Shown here: positions 42,255 through 49,453 of the stretch, piece after piece
Layout of the letters: each line of letters begins with the position of its first letter
How positions within the stretch are numbered: the first letter of the stretch is position 1
Assembly (NCBI RefSeq): GCF_023333595.1
Contig: NZ_JAIQZM010000035.1
Location: 1 to 62,855 of the forward strand
DNA: 62,855 nt
From: Argonema galeatum A003/A1
GTDB lineage: Bacteria > Cyanobacteriota > Cyanobacteriia > Cyanobacteriales > Aerosakkonemataceae
Direction of reading: 5' to 3'
Made by a program: the position numbers and the translations under genes
Notes under the pieces: model-generated
The model's database searches: none
What the model was told of the DNA's origin: nothing
Seen by the model: the letters and a program-made list of their open reading frames with translations, nothing else

Positions 42255-42646
42255 AGTAAGAGAAAAGCTTATCAAAAACTTTGGAGGCCATTCAATGCGT
42301 TTCACAAATATATCGATCGCTCAAAAGCGGCGGGGCGCATGATCGTCATAGACTTGGATGACGTTCATTGGGAAGAAAATATAACCGATCGAATTCTAAA
42401 AATGACACCTGTTGAGGGTGAATCAGAAGAGTCGTAGTCTTGCCTAACAAATCCTAACCCGATCGAGCGCTGCGTCGGACAGACGGGCGATCGCACAATC
42501 TAACAATCTCAAGTCGTACTGCTTGGCTCCCTGTTTATTGCCTGAGAAACTAGCAATTCGTCTTTAGTAAAGCGTACCATTTACGGTGGATGTTTAGACT
42601 AGGCGCGAACGATCGATTACTTCGGAGTGCAGGTCTTATCACCATC
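42255..42646. other. spacer with possible gene remnants
   Basis: Two tiny overlapping frames (42295-42342 and 42340-42438), the second reading MIVIDLDDVHWEENI, have a GGAGG ribosome site upstream and look like remnants or a very small gene. I recognise neither. The rest, with several CGATCG sites, shows nothing. Confidence 0.35.
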
Positions 42647-43399
42647 CTACGATTCCATCAACGATCGCACCCACTGAAAATCACTCTCGCTTAGCGGTGG
42701 GACAGGCTGCTGTGAATAATCGATCGCAAAATCTAGAGCCGCTTCCTGATAAACTTGTCCCAAGACCTCAGATAAATTCACAACAGGTTCTCGATCTCCT
42801 GGCTGCAAAGGAAGCAAGAATTGGGGAATCGATTCACGCACATTAAACGGGTAGAGTTCAGCTTCGGGACGGAGATTAGCCCTACTGACCAAAATGCGAT
42901 AGTGCGATCGAATTGCTTCCGCCATTGGCATAAAGTTTCCCGTTCTCAGCAGATCGATTTCAACCAAGTGAGTAGCACTGTTCAAAACCTTTTGTCGCTT
43001 AGTCAGATACTTATCTCGACCTTCACCGACTCGTTTATTTTTGGGGGAGAGGACTTCTACGACCGTTACCACCCTCCCAGTCTTGACCTCCCGAATCTCC
43101 AGATAGCGTTCGGTGATTTCTTCAGTCAAAGGCAATGTCACCCGAATTGGCTTACTTAAAACCCCAGTTGTTACCACAGAAGGTCGATCGGCTTCAGGGT
43201 TTTGTTGGAAAATAGAAGCATCGGGAATACCGACCAGTAGAGTATCATCGTAAACCCGTTTCTCTACAGCAGCTCGATAATTGGGTATGAGTGAGGGATT
43301 TAGCGATCGCGCCAGCTCGACAATCAGCCAGGAGTGAACCTCTGACCACAAGGAAGGATTTTCAAGATAAGGGTTCATCCCTGGGAAACTCGGTGTCAT
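42647..43399 (-). CDS. DUF4058 family protein
   Basis: A 250-residue protein opening TPSFPGMNPYLENPSLWSEV, the signature start of DUF4058, with RYLEIREVKTGRVVTVVEVL, SPKNKRVGEGRDKYLTKRQK and a conserved HLVEIDLLRTG. The E-V-L-S-P-K-N-K and E-I-D-L-L-R motifs are those of a PD-(D/E)XK-like core (Uma2-related), a family greatly expanded in filamentous cyanobacteria. Biological role unknown. Its upstream region carries the TGTCCTAAC motif described as a finding. Confidence 0.9.
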   Translation of the reverse strand: MTPSFPGMNPYLENPSLWSEVHSWLIVELARSLNPSLIPNYRAAVEKRVYDDTLLVGIPDASIFQQNPEADRPSVVTTGVLSKPIRVTLPLTEEITERYLEIREVKTGRVVTVVEVLSPKNKRVGEGRDKYLTKRQKVLNSATHLVEIDLLRTGNFMPMAEAIRSHYRILVSRANLRPEAELYPFNVRESIPQFLLPLQPGDREPVVNLSEVLGQVYQEAALDFAIDYSQQPVPPLSESDFQWVRSLMES

Positions 43400-43556
43400 A
43401 ATCGCAACAGAAGGAATGAGAGAAGGGACGATGGAAAGAAGTGCGTTCCATCCATACTATAGCCAGAGTCACATAAGTTAGGACAGTATAGAGCTATTCC
43501 CCGCAAGGAAGCGACTGTGTTTGCACTCAGCACTTTGCTATACCAAGAATTTCTCT

Positions 43557-44018
43557 ATGGAAACTGCTATGCCGCATATAAAGGCCGATCGCCAAACATT
43601 GTACGAGACAGATTACCTGCAATGGATAGAAACAAATGTAGAAAAATTGCGGAATCAGGACTATGCAAATGTGGATTGGACTCACCTGATGGAGGAAATA
43701 GAAGACATGGGGAGGAGCGAGAGGAGAAGTCTAGAAAGTAACCTGATTGTAGTTCTGCTCCACTTGCTTAAATGGCAATACCAACCTGAAGAAAGAAGCG
43801 GCAGTTGGGAAGGTAGCATTATCGAGCATCGCAGGCGTGTTAAAAAAGCTCTAAAAGAGTCTCCCAGCTTAAGACCCTATCTAGACAGCATTTTCGCTGA
43901 ATGTTACGCAGAAGCAGTCAAACAAGCAAAAGCTGAAACTGGCTTAGCACTAGAGACTTTCCCTACAGAGTGTCTCTACGAGCTGACAGAAGTGACGGAT
44001 GATGGGTTTTTACCATAA
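43557..44018 (+). CDS. DUF29 family protein
   Basis: A small helical protein of about 153 residues from the ATG at 43557. Key segments are LYETDYLQWIETNVEKLRNQ, WTHLMEEIEDMGRSERRSLE and LLHLLKWQYQPE, the full DUF29 signature. It is another multi-copy cyanobacterial family of unknown function, sometimes linked to mobile DNA. It is divergent from the DUF4058 gene and followed by GTCAAAA heptamers at 44042-44074. Confidence 0.92.
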   Translation: METAMPHIKADRQTLYETDYLQWIETNVEKLRNQDYANVDWTHLMEEIEDMGRSERRSLESNLIVVLLHLLKWQYQPEERSGSWEGSIIEHRRRVKKALKESPSLRPYLDSIFAECYAEAVKQAKAETGLALETFPTECLYELTEVTDDGFLP

Positions 44019-44259
44019 TGAGGGGCTAGTGCCGCTACGCGGAAGTCAAAAGTCAAAAGTCAAAAGTCAAAAATCGTTTGAGTGTCAGGCATTTAAGTAC
44101 TTCTGAACTGGTGGGTTATTTCTGCCGCGCTGCGCTAGGGAAGAGGGGAGAGGAGAAGAGAAGGGAGAAAAGCTAAGTAGGGGTGAGTTTAGCAGATAAA
44201 CTGTAATGGAAACGGAAGAGTTAACCACAAAACCCGCCTGTACTGAGTTTTGAATTGAA
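44019..44259. repeat. STRR array and short spacer before rsbR
   Basis: GTCAAAA units (44042-44074), then a GAGGGGAGAGGAGAAGAGAA purine tract. No gene. The promoter of the Rsb module presumably lies in the last 100 bp. Confidence 0.55.
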
Positions 44260-45126
44260 ATGAGCTTAAACGGACAGAGCAAAATTCCACAGATCCTTAA
44301 AGATCGTGAAGCGGAAGTCTTGGCCGACTGGCTGGGCGAGCAAATGGCAGCGGGTATCCGCAAAGACTTGCTCAAGGAAATGGAGTTGCGCGAGGAGTGC
44401 AGAGAATTCCTTGAGTTATTTACAGATGCTATCCAACAGGGTAACTTCACCAACATCCAATCCCCGGAGTGGCGTGGCGTGAAGGATATGTTGGCTAGCG
44501 TTTCCCGATCGCGCACTCAGAAAGGCTTCACGCCAACAGAAACAGCAAACTTTGTATTCTCGTTTAAGCAGCCCTTATTCAAGCGGTTGCGCCAGGAACT
44601 GGGAGAGAATGGCGAAACCCTACTGGAAGAAATTTTGTCTGCGACTAACCTGATAGACAAACTCGGTCTGTGGACAACTGAAATCTATCAGAAAACCCGC
44701 GAGGAGGTAATCCTCCGCCAGCAAGAAGAGCTAATGGAACTCTCAACGCCAGTGGTGAAGCTGTGGGAAGGCATTTTAGCCCTGCCCATCATTGGCACCC
44801 TCGACAGCGCCCGCACCCAAATTATGATGGAATCTCTCTTGCAGATGATTGTACAGACAGGTTCCCAAGTTGCGATCATCGACATTACTGGAGTGCCAAC
44901 TGTGGATACTCTGACGGCGCAGCACTTACTGAAGACGGTAACTGCGGCTCGTTTGATGGGCGCTGATTGCATCATCAGCGGTATTCGTCCCCAAATCGCT
45001 CAAACGATCGTCTACTTGGGTGTAGATTTGGCCGATATAACCACAAAGGCTTCCCTCGCGGATGCCTTTGTTCTGGCTTTGAAGCGATCGGGATTTGCGA
45101 TCGCACGCTCCAAGTCCGCTATTTAA
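44260..45126 (+). CDS. rsbR: RsbR-like stressosome scaffold protein
   Basis: A 288-residue protein. The N-terminal 150 residues are an RsbR-type helical sensor (RsbRD/globin-like layout; DREAEVLADWLGEQMAAG). The C-terminal STAS domain contains SQVAIIDITGVPTVDTLTAQ and ISGIRPQIAQTIVYLGVDL. By comparison with Bacillus RsbR, T217 (in VDT) and T249 (in AQT) are the candidate phosphothreonines. RsbR and RsbS build the stressosome that releases RsbT on stress. It is the first gene of an rsbR-S-T-X set. The ligand is unknown. Confidence 0.92.
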   Translation: MSLNGQSKIPQILKDREAEVLADWLGEQMAAGIRKDLLKEMELREECREFLELFTDAIQQGNFTNIQSPEWRGVKDMLASVSRSRTQKGFTPTETANFVFSFKQPLFKRLRQELGENGETLLEEILSATNLIDKLGLWTTEIYQKTREEVILRQQEELMELSTPVVKLWEGILALPIIGTLDSARTQIMMESLLQMIVQTGSQVAIIDITGVPTVDTLTAQHLLKTVTAARLMGADCIISGIRPQIAQTIVYLGVDLADITTKASLADAFVLALKRSGFAIARSKSAI

Positions 45127-45142
45127 GGAGGGAGGAAATATT

Positions 45143-45523
45143 ATGGAACGCATCGCCATACTCCAGATGGGCCAATTCCTCCTCGTCACCATTCAAGTCG
45201 ATATGCACGATCGCCTAGCGATGACTTTGCAGGACGACCTGACAAACCGCATTAGCCAGACAAGCGCTCGCGGTGTACTAATAGATATATCAGCGTTGGA
45301 GATAGTTGATTCCTTCATCGGGCGGATACTGGGAAACATTGCCAAAATGTCGCGCATACTGGATGCAGAAACGGTGGTTGTAGGAATGCAGCCCGCTGTA
45401 GCCATCACTCTAGTAGAGTTGGGACTCTCTCTAAAAGGCATTCGCACATCCTTAAATGTTGAGAAGGGAATGGCTCTCCTGCGGTCATCGTTAGGAGATT
45501 CTGAAGGGGGGAGCATGGACGGT
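45143..45523 (+). CDS. rsbS: RsbS-like STAS antagonist
   Basis: Start at the ATG at 45143, after a strong AAGGAGGGAGGAAAT ribosome site; coordinates end with the core gene, and translation runs to the stop at 45538. About 131 residues, a minimal STAS domain: MERIAILQMGQFLLVTIQVD, VLIDISALEIVDSFIGRIL. Ser57 in VDSFIGR aligns with the RsbT-phosphorylated serine of Bacillus RsbS. It binds and holds RsbT until phosphorylated. Its end overlaps the start of rsbT. Confidence 0.93.
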
Positions 45524-45524
45524 G

Positions 45525-45923
45525 ATGCAGAAAAATGAAATTATCAGCATCAATTCCTCCTCAGATGTTGTGCTAGTAAGGCAGGCAGTGCGTCAGTTGG
45601 CCGTAGAGTTAGGTTTCAGCCTGATAAACCAGACAAAGATCGTCACGGGAGCCAGCGAACTGGCACGCAACACCCTGGAACACGGGGGTGGCGGGACTGT
45701 AAATATAGAAGCGCTGGATGAAGGAACCCGTCGCGGTCTGCGACTGATTTTTGAAGACTCCGGGCCGGGTATTCCAGATCTTGAACTGGCGCTTAAAGAT
45801 GGCTTCACTACAGGAGGCGGACTCGGTATGGGATTGAGCGGGACAAAGCGGTTGGTCAACGAATTCGATATCGTTTCCCGTGTCGGAGAAGGCACCCGCA
45901 TCACAATTACAAAATGGAAGTAA
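45525..45923 (+). CDS. rsbT: RsbT-like serine/threonine kinase
   Basis: A 132-residue GHKL-fold kinase. The N-box is SELARNTLEHGGGG, G1 is FEDSGPGIPDLELALKDGFT and G2 is GGGLGMGLSGTKRLVNEF. In Bacillus, RsbT phosphorylates RsbR and RsbS and then activates the phosphatase RsbU. No RsbU gene is seen here. It overlaps rsbS by 14 bp and is followed five bases later by the RsbX-type fusion, so all four are co-translated. Confidence 0.93.
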   Translation: MQKNEIISINSSSDVVLVRQAVRQLAVELGFSLINQTKIVTGASELARNTLEHGGGGTVNIEALDEGTRRGLRLIFEDSGPGIPDLELALKDGFTTGGGLGMGLSGTKRLVNEFDIVSRVGEGTRITITKWK

Positions 45924-45927
45924 GAAG

Positions 45928-46935
45928 ATGAGAGAAACCGTCGTCTTGCCTATTTCGGAGTCCAGTCAAGCTGGTGAAGCGCGACGGCTAGCTATGGCCC
46001 TCGCGAGCCGTCTTGGCTTCAACGACACACAGCGAGGAAAGGTAGGCATCGTAGTTACCGAGATCGCAAATAACTTGGTTCGCCACGCTAGGGAAGGCCA
46101 GCTGCTACTAGGGTCTCTGGCAAAAGACGACATCGCGGGGATCGAAATATTAGCTCTGGATAAAGGGCCGGGAATGGTTGATATCGGGGAGTGCCTGCGG
46201 GATGGCTATTCTACGGCAGGTACTGCTGGCAAGGGTTTGGGGGCAATTAGTCGCCTAAGTGCTTTTTTCGATATTCATTCTGTTCCCAATGTGGGGACAG
46301 CTTTATTAAGTCAGATCTGGGCTAGCCAAACACCGTCTAGCACACCATACAGCAATATAGAAATAGGTGCGGTATGTCTGCCTAAAACAGGTGAGGAGGT
46401 TTCGGGCGATCGTTGGGCAATCGATCGCTATGCCGATCGCACTCTGCTGCTAGTATCAGATGGTTTGGGTCACGGGCCGATGGCCGCCCAAGCTTCTCTA
46501 GAAGCTATCAAAATATTTCGAGAGAATGTCCGCAAAAGTCCCGCTGAAATTATGGAAGCTGTGCATGGGGGTTTACGAAGTACGCGGGGCGCTGCTGTGG
46601 CGATCGCTCAACTAAAGTTTGAACAACAAATCATTCGTTTTGTAGGAGTGGGAAATATCTCTGCCAGCGTTATGTCTGAGTCGGGAAGCTACAGCATGGT
46701 TTCCCACAACGGCACCGTCGGACACGAGGTTCGCAAAATTCAGGAGTTTGTCTATCAGTGGCCAAAAGGAGGGCTTTTGGTGATGCACTCCGATGGGTTA
46801 GGTACTCAGTGGCGCTTGGATCGCTATCCTGGTTTAGCCGCAAAACATCCCAGTACAATCGCGGGAGTTTTATACCGCGACTTCAACCGAGGACGCGACG
46901 ACGTAACGGTGCTAGTTGCTAAAGAAAAGTGCTGA
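45928..46935 (+). CDS. RsbT-like ATPase fused to an RsbX-like PP2C phosphatase
   Basis: A 335-residue fusion. Residues 1-130 are a second GHKL ATPase domain (VTEIANNLVRHARE, LDKGPGMVDIGECLRDGYST, GTAGKGLGAISRLSAFFDIH). Residues 150-335 are a SpoIIE/PP2C-type phosphatase (SGDRWAIDRYADRTLLLVSD, GLGHGPMAAQASLEA, MHSDGLGTQWRLDRYPGLA), as in RsbX, which resets RsbR and RsbS. The metal aspartates in GDRWA, VSDGLGHG and HSDGLG are present. The fusion of kinase-like and phosphatase modules in one chain is a compact reset unit. Confidence 0.9.
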   Translation: MRETVVLPISESSQAGEARRLAMALASRLGFNDTQRGKVGIVVTEIANNLVRHAREGQLLLGSLAKDDIAGIEILALDKGPGMVDIGECLRDGYSTAGTAGKGLGAISRLSAFFDIHSVPNVGTALLSQIWASQTPSSTPYSNIEIGAVCLPKTGEEVSGDRWAIDRYADRTLLLVSDGLGHGPMAAQASLEAIKIFRENVRKSPAEIMEAVHGGLRSTRGAAVAIAQLKFEQQIIRFVGVGNISASVMSESGSYSMVSHNGTVGHEVRKIQEFVYQWPKGGLLVMHSDGLGTQWRLDRYPGLAAKHPSTIAGVLYRDFNRGRDDVTVLVAKEKC

Positions 46936-47114
46936 GTGCTGAGTGCTAAGTGCTGAGTACAAACACAGTCTTGGCCTTGTTTTGAGCGTTCAATACTGTC
47001 CTAACATATCTGACTGTGGCTATAAAGAAAATTGAATTAATTGCAAATTTTAGATTTAAGAATTGCCAATTTAATTTTTCAATCTCAAATCTCAAATCTC
47101 AAATTAATTTACCG
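46936..47114. other. short spacer with repeats and a shared promoter-like motif
   Basis: GTGCTGA heptamers (46929-46960), then the TGTCCTAAC...GGCTATA motif at 46995-47022, then CAATCTCAAATCTCAAATC units (47075-47105). The upstream frame extension of the next gene translates these repeats and is not credible. Confidence 0.6.
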
Positions 47115-49241
47115 ATGACTACTTTACTAAATATAGAAATACGATTTGAACAAGATGTAGTAATGTCGCGTCAGCGGGCGCGACAAATTGCACAAGGTTT
47201 GGGATTTGACCCCCAAGACCAGACGCGCATTGCCACCGCTGTATCCGAAATCGCCCGCAACGCTTTTCAGTACGCCAAGCTGGGAAAAATTGAATTTCGA
47301 GTGGAAGGCGAATCGCCTCAAATACTTCTAATTTCCATTAGCGACAAAGGAGAGGGTATTGCCAATCTGAACATTATTCAGGAGGGCAATTACAAGTCTC
47401 CAACCGGAATGGGGTTAGGTATCATTGGCAGCAAACGTTTAATGGATCGGTTTGATATCGAATCTTCGCCCAGCGGAACTAAAGTGGTGATGGGAAAGAC
47501 ATTGCCGAAACGCGCTGCTAAGTTAACAACCAACCTCTCGATGCAGATTGCCGATAAGTTGGCAATCCAACCTCCTGATAATCCGTTTGCAGAAATTCAG
47601 CAACAGAATCAAGAACTTATTCGTACTTTAGACGAACTAAGAAAGCACCAAGAGGAACTAACTGACCTAAACCGGGAACTGGAAGCTACCAATCGCGGCG
47701 TTGTGGCGCTTTATGCAGAATTAGATGAAAAAGCGGAGTTTTTAGAGCGCGCCAACGAATTAAAAACCCACTTTCTCTCAAATATGAGCCATGAGTTTCG
47801 CACGCCGCTCAATTCTATTATGTCTCTGTCTGCAATGCTGACCGATCGCATGGACGGCGAATTGACTACAGAACAAGAAAAGCAGGTGATGTTTATCCGT
47901 AAATCCGCAGAAGGTCTTTTGGAATTAGTTAACGACTTGTTAGATTTGGCGAAGGTCGAGGCAGGAAAAATTGTTGTTTATCCAAAAGAATTTGAACTGA
48001 GCGATTTATTTGCTACTTTGCGTGGGATGCTGCGCCCGTTGCTTAGCCATAACTCTTCGACTTCGCTCATCTTTGAAGAACCTGTCGATATCCCAATTCT
48101 CAACACCGATGAGGGAAAAGTTGCCCAAATTCTCAGAAATTTTATTTCTAACGCACTTAAATACACCGAACAGGGTGAGATTCGCATCAAAGCAGATAAG
48201 ATCGGCAACAACGTTGTATTTTCGGTCGCAGATACGGGTATCGGTATTGCACCTAAAGATCGAGAGCGCATTTTTGAGGAATTTACCCAAGTGGATTCTC
48301 TCATTCAAAAGCGCTTTAAAGGAACGGGTCTCGGACTACCGCTGTCGCGCAAGTTAGCCGAATTGCTGGGAGGTGGCGTTTCACTTTTTAGCGAAATGGG
48401 GGTGGGCTCCACATTTTTTGCTACAATACCGATCGTGTATGGGGACGAGACGGCAAGGGTATCTGTGCCGGAGATTAGTTGGGAGTTAGATCCGCTGCGG
48501 TCGCCGATCCTGGTGATAGAAGATAATGCGGAAACTATCTTCACTTACGAGAAGTATTTGGAAAAATCTATTTATCAGATCGTCTCGGCCCGATCGCTCA
48601 AAGAGGCAAAGTACGCACTTGAGAAGTTTAAACCAAAAGCCGTACTGTTAGACGTCTTGCTAGAGGAAGAGAGTACGTGGTCTTTCCTCTCGAAAATGAA
48701 ACAAAACCCAGCGACGCAAGATATCCCCATTTTGGTGGCAACAGTTATTGATAATGAAAAGAAATCTCTGGCTTTGGGGGCTGATGCGTTCTTGATCAAG
48801 CCAGTGGATCGATTGTTGCTTTTGAAAAAAATTAATACTCTAGTCAGGGGAGATATTCCGCAAAAGTTATTGATTGTTGACGATCAGGTGGTGTCCCGTT
48901 ATTTACTCAAGCAACTTTTAGCCGATTCTCGGTTTACCATTATTGAGGCAACAGATGGGCATTCTGGCATTCAGCTAGCGCACAGCGAAAATCCGGCTTG
49001 CATTTTTCTCGATTTGGTAATGCCAGAAATGAACGGGTTGGAGGTTTTAGAACATCTAAAAAGCAATACCGCTACTCGCCATATTCCTGTAATAATTAAT
49101 ACTTCCAACCTGCTGTCAGAAGAGGAAATACGCAATATTGGCAATCGTGCGGTGGTAATTCTATCTAAAGAAAGTTTATCTAGTCAAGAGGCATCCGCTA
49201 TCCTAAGTGAAGTTCTTATGAAAGCTGGGCTAGTTCTATAG
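47115..49241 (+). CDS. hybrid histidine kinase with N-terminal RsbT/RsbW-like ATPase
   Basis: 708 residues from the ATG at 47115. Residues 1-140 are an RsbT-like GHKL domain (ATAVSEIARNAFQYAKLG, DKGEGIANLNIIQEGNYKSP). A coiled coil follows (HQEELTDLNRELEATNRG-type), then a HisKA domain with H226 in LSNMSHEFRTPLNS and a HATPase domain (NFISNALKYTEQGEIRIKAD, FKGTGLGLPLSRKLAELLGG). Two receiver domains end the protein (AVLLDVLLEEEST and CIFLDLVMPEMNG). It has no membrane span. The N-terminal domain could link it to the RsbR/S/X proteins encoded just upstream. Confidence 0.92.
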   Translation: MTTLLNIEIRFEQDVVMSRQRARQIAQGLGFDPQDQTRIATAVSEIARNAFQYAKLGKIEFRVEGESPQILLISISDKGEGIANLNIIQEGNYKSPTGMGLGIIGSKRLMDRFDIESSPSGTKVVMGKTLPKRAAKLTTNLSMQIADKLAIQPPDNPFAEIQQQNQELIRTLDELRKHQEELTDLNRELEATNRGVVALYAELDEKAEFLERANELKTHFLSNMSHEFRTPLNSIMSLSAMLTDRMDGELTTEQEKQVMFIRKSAEGLLELVNDLLDLAKVEAGKIVVYPKEFELSDLFATLRGMLRPLLSHNSSTSLIFEEPVDIPILNTDEGKVAQILRNFISNALKYTEQGEIRIKADKIGNNVVFSVADTGIGIAPKDRERIFEEFTQVDSLIQKRFKGTGLGLPLSRKLAELLGGGVSLFSEMGVGSTFFATIPIVYGDETARVSVPEISWELDPLRSPILVIEDNAETIFTYEKYLEKSIYQIVSARSLKEAKYALEKFKPKAVLLDVLLEEESTWSFLSKMKQNPATQDIPILVATVIDNEKKSLALGADAFLIKPVDRLLLLKKINTLVRGDIPQKLLIVDDQVVSRYLLKQLLADSRFTIIEATDGHSGIQLAHSENPACIFLDLVMPEMNGLEVLEHLKSNTATRHIPVIINTSNLLSEEEIRNIGNRAVVILSKESLSSQEASAILSEVLMKAGLVL

Positions 49242-49453
49242 CAAGAGGAGCAGGGGAGCAGAGGAGCAGAGGAGCAGAGGAGCAGAGGAGCAGGGGAGCA
49301 GAGGAGCAGAGGAGCAGGGGAGCAGAGGAATAAAAATGTTATTTTTTTGAACAAAGGCATAACAACTCCGAAAAAGCCGTAATTTTGTGGCAAAAAGGGA
49401 GTAAAGAATTGCAAATATGAAATCTAAAATCTAAAATCTAAAATTACCCAATT
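49242..49453. repeat. GGAGCAGA tandem array
   Basis: About nine units of AGAGGAGC-type purine repeat (49245-49327), then ATCTAAAATCTAAAATC units (49417-49445). No gene. Confidence 0.75.

Noticed and set aside
42295..42438. Tiny coupled frames after the methyltransferase
   Set aside because: They have a ribosome site but are 15 and 32 codons with no recognisable family; noted only as possible remnants.
48010..48357. 115-codon frame inside the hybrid kinase
   Set aside because: Alternate-frame shadow of the HATPase region, which has clear family motifs in the main frame.
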